Shown here piece after piece: positions 36,831 to 48,700 of a DNA stretch of 64,000 bases. The translations under genes were made by a program, and so were the position numbers. Where the stretch lies: assembly GCA_947650285.1 (NCBI GenBank), contig CANTFL010000137.1, positions 1 to 64,000 on the forward strand, given 5' to 3'. The stretch is from Hyaloperonospora brassicae (Eukaryota; Oomycota; Peronosporomycetes; Peronosporales; Peronosporaceae). The notes under the pieces are model-generated. The model did not search any database. It had not been told where the DNA came from and worked only from the letters and a program-made list of their open reading frames with translations. Numbering within the stretch: the first letter of the stretch is position 1; every line of letters starts with the position of its first letter.

Positions 36831-39539
36831 TCAGCTACATTGCCAATTCGAACTTCCGCTATCTGGATGCAGAAAATTGAGTTCCGTTGGGAGTGGTTGT
36901 GGTGGTGACCTGCAGAAGCAACAGTGACAGTGCGTCAGCATCATAACGCGTGATCGCAACAATTCGCCTGATTATTATCTGCCTTACCTGAAGTCCATCG
37001 CATGACACACCGGATCGTGGCATTTTTGGTAAAACACACGCTGATCGATGTCCACAATGTACATGACGTTGTTGCTCTTATGCGGTCGTCCAATATTCGC
37101 ACACCAACGATTTCGCATCATGTGATATATGATCATCCACGGGTCCGGCGGGCTCGGAGTTTTGATTGCTGCAGACTGCTCTTGATCGAGCATTTCACAA
37201 GGCATAGCATTCGGTACATCCAAACTGCTGGGGTACAGCATCTGAACTGCACGGATTTCACCCTGAACCCCACCCGTAGTCGCTCGAGAACGAACGAAGG
37301 CATCTAGCGCGGGGTAAATAGAACTTTGGCACTCAACCGACGAGGTAGCGATACTCCTTGCACCCGAGGTAATCAAGTGTCGTCCAGAACGGGAGACTGC
37401 ATGAGAAGACTTACAGCGGAGAAGACGGAAAGGCTTCGTCTGCTGCTCAAGTTTGACCGCTGTGAGATCTGGATATGGACACACTAGAGTGCTGAGAAAC
37501 AATGCTTGGTCGAGCTCGGTGGATGGGAGTGATGCATTGAGTGGGCATAAGATCGCCTGCTTCTTATACTTCGACGAGCCCAGCACCCGAAACATGCGGT
37601 TTCGAGTGTACACACCGGTGTCAATGAAAAGCTGTTTTACGCCAACGGCGTCATCTTCAGACACACTGTTGACGAGAAATGGGGTCAACAACTGGCCGTA
37701 ATGTGCCCCTCCGTTGGCGATGGAGCCCACGAGGTCGTTTACTAACTCACGCACGAACTGGCAAAACGAGAATACAAAAGAGCGGATGTCAGCTATCACC
37801 AGCATATCGTCAGCTTCATGACAACCATCTTACTGCTCCAGCGTGAGAGTTGTCTGCGAACAGGTCGTCATTTGGGAGGTGAAGCTACGCAGCAAAACGC
37901 GAATTAGCTGTGAGAGGTTAAATTTGCGAATGATTATCACGCATCACCTACGATGATGTGACGACTGAACTTGGCAGGTGTTGACGAGTCGAGTTGATAT
38001 ATATTTCGTTGGCAAACGTGGATGCCATACCTGCGCTATGGGATAGTATTAGCGTGTTTGTGGCTACTGGCACACCGTAGCGACTTACATATAACTGGAG
38101 TTGGAGCAACGATAAAAGCCTCGCCACAAGCGCGTCACCATCTGCTTGAGAATTAATGGCACGTTTAAACTCCAAGTCGAAGTAAAGACGGCAGGGGACA
38201 CCCTCACGGATGACCTCGTAGACGTGCCGTTGGTTCACGTGGGTTTTGATGTAGCATTTCCAGAATTCAGTAAAACTGGCGACGAGAAAACGTCGCTTGC
38301 CATCTTTTGCACTCTCGTAAGAGAATACACGGGGCAAATGGTCCCTAAGATCGTGTTCAGTATTTCGCAATACACCACGAGTAGCGTATACACGGCGTCG
38401 AAGGGCCGCGACTTGATCCGCGAAATCAAACGCTTCTTGTTGCCGAGGGAACGACGATGAAATGGGCGCAGAGCCTTCAAGCTGGCACATCAGTGAATGC
38501 GATACTCTGAACTGCAGCTTTTGGTAGAACGATGACCAATTGCTATTCGACATGACAACATCTGAGACGTCTGCAGCTGTCGACTTTGCAATATTCGACC
38601 CGTAGAACCCTTCGGCGGACAGCGTTTTCCGTTGCTTTGCCACCTCACTTATCTTCAACCCAGCGACCCGACAATAGCCTATTTTTTGCTTCTTCACACA
38701 GTCCATGCCCAAACTCGATAGTTTAACGCTAGGAAACGATAAATGCAATGCAGCCAACAGCTTCTCTGCCCCTTCCGGATCGTAGCACGCACCAATGCCG
38801 TGGGTGGCCGTAAGCTGCGCTTTCCTCGCAGACGCCGATCTCAGCCAGCCAGTCTCCCGTACGTTACCAAAGAAGTACACTTGCTGCTGCTGTTTTTGAT
38901 GTTGCTGTTGCTCATCGATGACGTCCAGTACCACGAGAACAGTCGACGTAAACGGCGACGACCTGGACAGAAAACAATCATTGTATAGTCCGCAAAATGG
39001 ACACAACTCGAAGCTTGTTGGACACAGAACAACGACAAGTGGTCGAGCACACACACATGCACATACCTGTGTATGGAGAAGCAAGACAATGTATCGGTCG
39101 GCAGCAATATGGTGTACAGTGGCTGTACACCAGTACGAACCGCCCGAGCACGGACTAGATACAGACCTTCTTGAACAGGGCTTCTGTCAGCCACTGTAGC
39201 GACCTTCGGCTCGTTTTGTAGCCAGATCTGCACGCAGAAAGGAATGGCCTCCATCTCGTGCTCTTTTGCGGCCTCTATAGCGAGTAGGGGCACGTCCGCG
39301 GACCCGGTCCAGACACGACATGATTCGCTCTCGAACACTTGAAGCATTGAACGTTTCTGATGGGGCGTAATTCCATTGGACGAAATGTGTGTACAGCGAC
39401 AGGCCGGGCGCTGATGACTTCCGTGGCGAAAACCCTCTGATAAGGGGTCCAGGGGCTCAGCTGCTGTCCCGCGTAATTGCGATTGCAGCCACAACGCTCC
39501 AGATTGGGTGTGTGGCCTAAGGCTTCCTGCGACTTGCAT
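36831..39539 (-). CDS. PRIMPOL: PrimPol (primase-polymerase), extended N-terminus
   Basis: Archaeo-eukaryotic primase used for repriming and damage bypass in nucleus and mitochondria. Five exons on the minus strand: 39539-39067, 38962-37952, 37884-37834, 37757-36988 and 36909-36831; introns 104, 67, 76 and 78 bp, all GT-AG and phase-consistent. Motifs: CRLYFDLEF (DxE), KFSRHII (SxH), FIDTGVYTRNRMFR (third catalytic Asp), and the UL52-type zinc finger NRWCANIGRPHKSNN...YQKCHDPVC with all Cys/His ligands. A natural family start would be MSNSNWSSFYQK at about 38554, but the frame is open through about 330 further residues and an upstream exon. One defect: an (AT)4 run at 37997-38004 shifts frame between NEIY and QLDSSTPAKFSRH; one AT unit less fits. 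The protein ends about 25 residues after the zinc finger, without the acidic RPA-binding tail of animal PrimPol. About 793 residues. Confidence 0.92.
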
Positions 39540-40681
39540 AGTGACAGGCGCCCGATTAAAGGGGGAATAGCGGGATAGTGACGTGCGGGTGGGGGGGGGA
39601 ATCAGCTCTATTGACGCTCTTCAAACCCCTGGTTGACGACAGCGAATGACACAGGACAAAGCAGGCAAGTCGAACGACTTACCTGTTGCAGACAAGTCTC
39701 TAGACTCGAACTAGGCCGGTAAACAGAAGATGCTTATGAGCTACCAATTCCACGACCAGCACCACGACAGTGCTTGGCAAATGCACATGTATTGTCTGGA
39801 TACGCGTGGTTGTGGCTGCAAACATAGAGCGCGTCCGCGGCAAGCACCTCGATAGTGCTGGGCAAAAGACAGATGTAAAGTCTTGTCACACATGATTACG
39901 GCTGCGTGCATGGCCGTGTGCGTGCGACGAGAAAACGCACAGCGATTTGTCACGCGCAGTCTGCTTGCAGAGAAATGAGGTTCAGTCCACCGATCAACAG
40001 ACTGCTGGCATGCCAGACGCGATCGTGCCCCCTGGTTGCGCTTGTCGACTCGGAACGTCCTTCAATCGATCGTCTCATGGTGTTCAGGTGGCGGCAGCAC
40101 AGTAAACGTCGATAGATTGTACTAGGTCGTTTTGCCACGAGACCGGAGCTTGACGCATAGGTCAAGAGAGTCTATATCTGCATCCATTGACGCGACTTCT
40201 GTGGTATGAGTCTCTCGAAGGAACAGCGAGAGTCAGACTTGTGCGAGGCCCTCGTTGTAAGTCACTGAAGCGCTCTGCTTTGCACGCTTGATGTCACCTA
40301 TCAGTGTGTACAGACAGCAAGTTCCAGCGAACGATACAAACACGGGTAGCTCACGAAATGCACGAAGCGACACAAGCTCTCCCCTCTCTTTCATTCAGTA
40401 GCTTACGCTAAATACCCAAGTCATCTTGGCAGCTTAAGCTATTCAGCCACTAGCGCGTGTCGCCCGACCAGTCCCTCAGCACCCACAAGGCTGGCGCATA
40501 GCGTACTGCATGAAGTGTAGCAGCAACATGAACATCATGAGGGCGTTAAGGTTCCAATCTACGATTACACACACGGGGCAATTCAGTGAGTCAATACAGA
40601 GATTGAGAAAAAAAGAGAGAGAGAAAGTGAGAAAAGCGAGAGAATTCGAGAGGCAGCAATGTCACTGAGCGATCGCTATCG
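39540..40681. other. Intergenic, PrimPol promoter side
   Basis: About 1.1 kb. It contains the upstream region of PrimPol (a G9-type run near 39590) and, at the right, the probable 3' UTR of the orphan exon. A purine-rich GAGA run lies at about 40605-40640. No gene recognised. Confidence 0.5.
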
Positions 40682-40840
40682 TTACGAACCACCAAACATG
40701 TCGTGCTGCGGCCCGTCCGCATTGGCCCCGTGCGGGTGGATGGACGCATCATTGTCGGCGTCCAGTGAGCGGTCGCGTTGCTGTGAGGTCGACGCGGAGC
40801 ACGACGTCGTGAGCGACGCGTTTTTCTTCATTTGAACGAA
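40682..40840 (-). pseudogene. Orphan terminal exon of a host gene
   Basis: A minus-strand exon beginning after a good acceptor (CTCATTCTCAG, complement of 40841-40851) and reading FVQMKKNASLTTSCSASTSQ, then QRDRSLDADNDASIHPHG and QHDMFGGS with stop TAA at 40682-40684: 52 codons in phase 0. Composition is like the other host genes. Upstream of the acceptor (above about 40900) the DNA turns AT-rich and no preceding exon is found, so the gene looks cut off by repeats or separated by an unusually long intron. Family not recognised. Confidence 0.6.
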
Positions 40841-42543
40841 CTGAGAATGAGGTCTGACGAGTCAGCCCGAGTCTAAGTGTTTCGGTCACTATACTGAGGG
40901 GAATAGCGAGAGCTCGTGTCACTGAACCGAGTTACGTTTGAGATGATTTATTCTTCTACATGTCACTCAACCACTATTTGTGTTGCAGTAATCACTTCAC
41001 TCTATGTTGGACGATCGATAATTGAAATTTTTGTGAGCGGGAGATGCACAAAATTTGCACCAAATAATTCCAAAAATAAATAGATGCATTGCACGATAAA
41101 AACAGGGTCAAAATATTACGAAGATAAAAGACGCACCAAAGATGTATACTACACCTTCAAACGTAACGCGTTTTGGATGGCAATGAGAAATACCGGTCTT
41201 GTCGTTGACCTTCTACAAATGTCGTAGCAGACTGACAAAGGTATTCGAAGCACAAAGGGATGGGGATGTCGTATCGGACATTCGTATCCATTTTGTCACC
41301 TAATTTACATCAAAAAGCTTTGACACGCAAGTGCCTCTCCCAGAGGCTACACAGACACTGTGGTGCGAACATCAGCATTCTTTCTCAGCGCATAGAGCCC
41401 TTCTTTGACAAAATATAGCTTTTTATCGTGCCATCGTGTTATGCAGCGTACGCATGTGTAAATAGATTCTTCACAGCAAAAATGCCGATATTGCACTTAC
41501 CATCACATCTTTAAATGAATGTCTTCAGATCCACACAAACAACACTACCACCTGAAGCCGAACCATTGTAGCGACTCCATCGGCATTGTGGGATTTACCG
41601 ACAAATGTTCCGCTTTATGTCTTCACCATCATCTGCAACACTCGCTGCAATAGCATCAAAAGTTCCTGTCACTTTCTGAGTATTTGTCTCTTTCTGCTGC
41701 CTTGTTTATCCGCGTCTAATACTTCCTTGACTCAATCGTAAATATCATCTTTCATTGCTTTGTATATGCGCCATATTGACATTTTACTCTCTCACCGCAT
41801 ACATGGTGTCAGCAGTACCCTCGAGGCGACGCTCTACTTCCGATGACGACAACCGGTGAAGATCTGCATTAAATATTAGGTGCAACGTGGAATATTAATC
41901 GAACAATCGCCACAAATTGTACTTGCGCTTAAAGCGTCATCTAACCTTTTCGTCTTGCAAAATTTCTGGCGTCAGACACAGAAGATAACAGTTCAAGTTT
42001 ATGAATTAAAAGGGTATTTGAGAAATTATGCTTGATGAAAAGGTACGTGATTGATCCCAGACATGATCATATTCATCGTTTCGCTTACATTGTCCACGTG
42101 TCCTTTTACTTCTTTCGTTAATATATAAACTTGTAGATTTCATGAGCCTTAAGGGACCATTTTAATCGTGAGTACATCGTTGAAAGCTCGAATTTATTCT
42201 AGGTGCATAAATGTTTTTTAAACTTTCATGCATTATTCTTACGTCAACTTTGCAGGTTACTTCTTACATTTTTATAATCAAATGAGGTAGTTCTTCTCGT
42301 TCCTCTTTAAAAATTAGTCTTATCCTTTCAGTTCTCCTACAAAAGGAATACCCTAATCAACTAATCATGTTGTTGATCTTGGTATTCTCTTCAAGCAAAA
42401 GTAGCTTTAAAGAAGTCAAATTTGCCAAAAAAATATGGCACAAGTATTCAGATTACGACACACTATGTGTAAACCATATAATAAATGTATGCAGACCGAA
42501 AAGGATCATCTTCTACGTATATTGTCTAATTCGGGGAGAACCC
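40841..42543. other. AT-rich, gene-free
   Basis: No coding signal seen on either strand. It starts with about 60 bp of intron-like sequence of the orphan exon, then AT-rich relic DNA up to the MULE left end. Confidence 0.5.
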
Positions 42544-42612
42544 GGGCGTGTCTAATCCGTACTTGAAATCTTACTATTCCGTACTTTAAACGCGTCAAAC
42601 GATTGTCCAGAC
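42544..42612. repeat. MULE left terminal inverted repeat
   Basis: 69 bp pairing with 45700-45768. The best-kept block is AAACGCGTCAAACG, shared by both ends. Confidence 0.88.
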
Positions 42613-43380
42613 TAATGTCAGAATATTATCCGGATAAATGAAAGATTAAGTTCCAAATTTTAGCGCATTGCACACTCTAAAAACCGTCATAAAACGATCA
42701 AGAGACGAGCGCATGACGACAGAAGATTCTGACGTGATCAAAACACCGCCTCCGTCGTCCCTCTACAAGTTAAGGATCGATCTTATTCTACATCCCTCCG
42801 GAAGCCAGGATATGCAAGTCCCATCACATCAAGATCGATATATCTTCTGCAAAGGAAGATGCAATAAATAAGGTACACTATGGAGTAAAAATTACAATTT
42901 GGATTGCTTGCATTAATTATTGTGCTGTGGGTGCTGATACACATTCAGATACGACCTGAGGTACAGTAATTTGCAGGTTATGATTGCTTATATTTATACA
43001 ACCTAATTGCTTAGCAGAAGTCGGAAGGGCCTAAGGTGACCAAGAGAGACGACGGGTCCTGATTCGTGTGGTACTGCATCATCTTCGACTGGAGTGGCTA
43101 GGTACAATATTTCTGCAGAGCCTAGTCGTTGAGAATCATAAATCTGATGCTGCTGGTCGTAGGTTCGTGGGAGCGAGCATATTGTAGATCCATTTATTGT
43201 CTTTGGCGGTAACTAGAGAACGAATCTTGATCGGAGTGAGAAAAGAGGTGTTTAGGCTACTGTTTGTATGTGTACGGCTGGTAATGTTGTTGGGGCTGAA
43301 TGAGTTGTTTTTGCGGTTTAGGTCGATATTGTCAGTTACTCAGAGATCTAAGTATATGGTGTTGCCTCTGACGTACTTGT

Positions 43381-45414
43381 TCACTTGTAGATGACGGTAT
43401 ACTTGCAGAGGATCTGCTGGCGACTGGCGAAGGGTTTTCTTTTTTTGCGCTTAGGACAGGTAGTAATATTATTATGCGCATGCTCTTGACAACCACCACA
43501 CTGACGATATCGTCTAATTTTTTTAAGGCGGTCCTCTTCAATCTCCGTAGACGTTAACACTTTACGTTTCGCATGAGGTCGTTGAGACATCGGAGCTTGA
43601 AAGGGTGGTAGAATCATTGGACAAATTGCTTCATTCTCAAAGAAACCAGTATGACTCTGTGATATGTTCTGCGCCAATTTTGGTGCCGCATCGGATGAGC
43701 TCAAGTAAGGGATGTGAGCAAAAGAGGCCGTATTTTTTCTAGTAAATATCGTAACACACGGGCGAATTGTGATCGTCGCCAGCCTGCATATCTTTCTTTC
43801 AATCAATTTTGGCAAGTTCGATCTATTTATGCAGTAGACTCGACGCGGTAATCGAGACAAGACGATCAAGTTCACTTAGTAATGGGTAAGAGGCTGTTCG
43901 TCTTGATTTGAGCTCTTGCTCACGCGCTTTTCTTGCACCATTTAAGTAGCCCTCGGCACGCTGCTTCAGTTGTAGGTAAATTGAAAAATAGATATTGGTC
44001 AGCGATTCCCAGAAATTCTTTCAGACAGCGGTGTGCACTCTCGAGCCGTGAGGTGTGTCGATATTCAAGACGCAAGACATCTAAGATCCATGGTTCACGA
44101 AATCGCTCTTTGGTGTGTCAAGCCATTGATGTTGAATGTAGGCTGCCACTCAAACCGAAATTATTGACTTATTGTCGTTCCATTCGTGTTTGAAGACTTC
44201 TTCAGAACGCGACATAAGTTAAAGGGTAAAGTCCGTCTTTGAATACCGTCTTAGGTCAATATATTCTCATCATCCTGGTCTGTGACATGACAAAGGTTTG
44301 TGGTGTGCCGCGATATTTATGACCATGTACCAAACACATAGCATGTGGATGGATTGAGTTTTCGGAAAATGTCGTCAATAGCGTTAATTTAATGCTTGCT
44401 ACGCGTCCATACGAATAGCGCTGGGCTCCAAAATTACTCCAAAGTCCAGGCATGCATGTAGCACCCACTTGTAATCGGCTTTGAGCGTGAAACTCATGAA
44501 AAAGTAGGCCAGAATGTACTTTTTGTTCGAATTAGTACTGGTAACGATGTGGGGCATCTTTATGCCATATTGGTTTGATCGCTAAGTACAGTCCATATGA
44601 ACAACATGATTTGTTTGCTCATGTCGTGATATCTTTGGAAATGCGTTGAGAATAAATGTATATGCGTACGATAATGTTGTTCGTCTATCTTGGCACAATG
44701 CATAGCTCCATCTGTTACAATCTTGCGCATCAAGGCGGTCATTTCATCCTATCGTTAGAGTTTATCTATTTTGTGCTGAACGATCTTATTAAAGATATTC
44801 TTTGAAACAAGCTTACATTTGAAAATAACACCTTTTTAGGCCGTCAACAATGTTGTTTGCTTTTGTTCCCCACTACAGATACCCGTGTAAAAAACGTTGG
44901 ACATCAACATCGAACGACTTGCGGGCCACAGAAAATATTCTTACATCCACTGTCGGGTTGTGTTTGTGAGAAAGATTGACAAGCTTTACGGTTATTTGAT
45001 CTATGCAGATTCGCGCCGAACTTGGGCCTTCCAGACACACTCGTTGAGTTGGATGGGTTTCCTTGCGCTCTGGAGCAGTAGCAAAATTTCTGCTGTCATA
45101 CTTGCCTTCGAGTGCACAGAGGAAGTCTTGGTTAAACCACCGGTCTTTTTGTGGGCATACTTGTTTTTGCCGTTGACTGCAAACCCGTAAGATGCTGTAC
45201 ATTTTTTTGAATCCATCCGAATTCTCTAAAACCTATCAACCTGTTGTCCTTCGAAATGGGTTAAACATACATCAAAGTCAGAGTTGTATTCCACTTCGTT
45301 GCCATCGGGATGGTCGAATTTACAAACACACTTTCCTCCTGCATCACAAATTTTGTCACCGTCATGACTTTGATCGACTACATGCGTTTCTATAATGTCT
45401 CTGGTCGAACGCAC
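43381..45414 (-). pseudogene. MULE transposase remnant
   Basis: Read from 45414 downward, with several frame changes and stops. The N-terminal part has a FAR1-like zinc domain look: FLCALEGKYDSR...RVCLEG, then ICIDQITVKLVNLSHKHNP, the usual Cys...HKHN pattern. A middle piece (44468-44256) includes GHKYRGTPQTFVM. The C-terminal part (43875-43381) ends with RYRQCGGCQEHAHNNITTCP, a CX2CX4HX5C zinc knuckle typical of the end of MULE transposases, one residue longer than the common CX4C form. Catalytic DDE residues cannot be placed. Not functional as read. Confidence 0.68.
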
Positions 45415-45699
45415 TAGTAGTGACGAATCTACTTTCTATAAGAACACGATCAAGGGCAGCGCAAGCAAGAGAGTAACGTTTGTCGACATTTTGGAGTAGT
45501 GGATGAGTGGAAATGGATGTGGTGTATTGAGCTTTATACTATCTTAAAATACAAGTGAGTTTGAAAAATTGGTCGTTCACAAATTAGAACCTTTCAAAAA
45601 CGCTCCATGAACTCCTCAACTTTAACCCCCTTTTCTAAAGCATGACAAGACATCCTTTTTTAGAACCAAATTATTTGTCCGACGAGTAATTTGATTTTT

Positions 45700-45768
45700 G
45701 TTCAGACATCCGTTTGACGCGTTTGAATTACGAAAGAGTACAATTTGAATTACGATTTAGACAGGCCC
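45700..45768. repeat. MULE right terminal inverted repeat
   Basis: Reverse complement of the left end as described, with outer end at 45768. Confidence 0.88.
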
Positions 45769-48700
45769 GAACAACCTCTCGAGCTCGCGTATTGTACAGC
45801 GCCTCTAGTCAATAAAATTTAACACGATTTTTACTAAAACCTGTCCCTTTACATCGACGAATCTTCAGCTTAAAATGTACACATCTATTGCTGCCGTGAT
45901 CGTTGTGATATGTGTAAAGCTATTGATACTGTTCATGTGCTGACACTTGTAGGTATTGTTGACAGATACCGGCTGATAGAGGCTCCTCATCAACACGAAG
46001 TGTGGTAATTCACTTGGAGTCCAATGGAAACGTACTGTGGTGGGCCTCAATGGCAAATTTAATATACCTTTAACGGAAGGCATGTCAGGTATGACTCTTT
46101 CAAGGCGACGAAAAGATGAATGTGACCTTTAGTACAGCATGGAATCAATCATACATTTTCTCTTTCATTTTCAATCATCGCAAGACTCATTTTACAAAAT
46201 TAAGGTGCGCCGGAAAGTTCGAAATTTGCACACAAAAAGTATATCGGTCATATATATCTAGCGCCAAGCCAGATCTAGACTAGTTAGATCCTCGTGAAAC
46301 GGTAGTACGCCTTCGACAAATATAAGCAGGAAAAGAGGCTTATGTGTTATCTTTACATCATCGATACATTATACTAAAATACACAGCAATTAATACGTGA
46401 ATCTGATGCTGACACTTGTCGTTAAAGGTCATCGAATGCGGTGCTTTGTATCAACTACTAGATGCATGAAAACTTAGCCAATTTGATTTTGAGTTGAATC
46501 AGTAATGTCATGACTAAAAAATTAGTTATGAAGGTTATCTAGATGAGGGCACAAAAGAGACCAGAAAAATTAGATTTGTGATCGATGTTGAATAAGCTGT
46601 ACGAAAAAAACAAATATGAAATTAGTAGCGAATGTCGCTTCTAGTACTAAAGTCTTCGTCACACTGTGGTGAGGACGCTTTTCGTGTTCTAAGATTTGCA
46701 TTAAAGGCTGTGCGCCTCATTAGAGATTACGATTATAGAATTAATGACCTCTGCTTAAGATTTCACAAGTGATTGCCGATTAAAAAATTTGATCGAGACC
46801 TCGACGGTACAAGTATCCGCTGCCAGCGCGGCTCGTTCTTCACCAATTCGACGTAGCGCATGTTGAGCCGATATAACATACCATACCTTTTATTCGTCAC
46901 GCAGCATAGACGATAAGTCAAAGACCAGTAAGACGCGATAGGTCAAAATTATTACAAATAGATGCGGATTGGCCATACGCGGTCTACAACTGAGAGGCGC
47001 GTGAACGGTAAAACTCGATTATAGATCTATTACATTATATCGCAGAAGACTGGTTGCATGTACCTCACGTGGAAGCTCTTCATCAATTTGATGGCAAATA
47101 GAGTTGGCGTATTACATGACTACAATAAAGATAAAGGTAGTATTACCACAACAGCCGTCTCTCCGCACAGACGAATGACGAAACCATGGATATCTGCAAT
47201 GACATAGTTTTAATTGTCTATTCAGAAGTAAAACCATAAAGTTATCCACAAAAGAATGATAAAACAAAATGACTACAAATATGCATATTAAAAAAAATCG
47301 CTCTAAACCTATTGCAGAATTTGTGGTATGTAGTAACAAATTATAAATAATATTAAAATACTGTCTGCAATTGTTAGTCATTTAAATGATAGATCAGAAC
47401 GCCTACCAGCAAACATATAAGTATCTTTTTTTAAAAATTAGCCTTTATGTTTGTAAATTCTTTGTAAATAGCCTGTAATGGCCAAGTTATTCGATTAGCA
47501 GTCGCGAAAAATGATTAAACAATATTTTTTCTACAAATGTCCAACTTGAACATGTCAGTTTATTTTTAAATATGGAACAAGTTCGATGAAAACAATAGTT
47601 TTTGTTGTTATGTTCAGGGTAAAAGTTTATATAATACAATTCGAGATGTTTGAGCCGATAATAATAGTATTGAAATATTGCAATGTAACGCTTTTGTGTA
47701 AAAACATATGTTGCTGTAATTAGAAACATGTGCAAATCTTGAAACAATAGGTCACGTTTAATATAATTATAGGTGTTCATTTTTTATAACGAGACATGAT
47801 AATGTAGAGCTAAGCATGATGCCGAGTATCTTATCTCTGCGGAAGAACGAAGGAGTGACCAAGCACATCACAAATTTAAAGTCAAGTGTCGTGATAGATT
47901 TATAACTGTAGAATTTAACAAGGCCTTCAGTAACGAGATCGAGTCTTACTTGTGTACCTAATGCACACTATAGGGACAGATAGTTGGGTGGTGCAGGACC
48001 AGGATAAAGAACACAAATTTAGGAGCTCGATTTAACAATACTGTAGTCGACTAGAAGTAAATCATTTTCGTGACAGGGTGCATATACATGTATAAGTAGA
48101 GTCTATTGGTGCTAGCTTCTTTTCATGAGTGAGTACGGTTGACGATATAGGCGGAATTTAACAAATTATTAGCGGTGTGACGTACCATATTTGCTACAAC
48201 ATGAATAAGCTTAAATCTTTCTATGAACCATACGGAAAGCAAGGAGACCGCTGCTGATTGCAACAAGGGAGCGACCAAGGGCATCATAAACATTCGTAAA
48301 CACGTGGTTCTGCACAACTTGAAGAGTCATAAGGCCTATCTATGAAGCGCATCCTAAGCTTCGAGAATGAGAAGAACTCAAATGGATCTTCAAACCATTA
48401 ACAAGAGAGGTCATATATAACTGCATTGCTGCAAGTATGAGATTCACGTGACTCGTTATAAATCGAAGGAGTGGTGATGACGGTAGAGCTCGTGAATAGG
48501 CTGTGGTGACTTCGATCATCGTTACAATCTACAAATGCTGCGTCGCGACTGCGATTCGAGACCCATCATACGCGAGTGCGTCATGCACCAGTCGACTTTC
48601 TCTGTAAGATTAATATAGCCATCAAAATTCAAGGATGCTAAAATACCAAATGTCAGATAATACATATGTATCACGTGGTTTTTAAGATGTTGATGATTGA

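Larger units (their letters stand above)
42544..45768 (-). mobile_element. MULE (Mutator-like) DNA transposon
   Basis: 3.2-kb element bounded by terminal inverted repeats 42544-42612 and 45700-45768. They align without gaps at 53 of 69 positions; both begin GGGC(G/C)TGTCTAA. Flanking 9-mers GGAGAACCC and GAACAACCT match at 6 positions, compatible with an old 9-bp target duplication. A decayed FAR1/MULE-type transposase reading on the minus strand fills the middle. The combination of 9-bp duplication, TIRs and transposase type points to Mutator. Confidence 0.82.

Noticed and set aside
36467..36927. Two overlapping + strand ORFs between TatD and PrimPol
   Set aside because: They are antisense to the last PrimPol exon, intron and 3' flank, with no recognisable product.
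43933..44193. 86-codon + strand ORF inside the MULE
   Set aside because: Antisense to the transposase remnant and without similarity.
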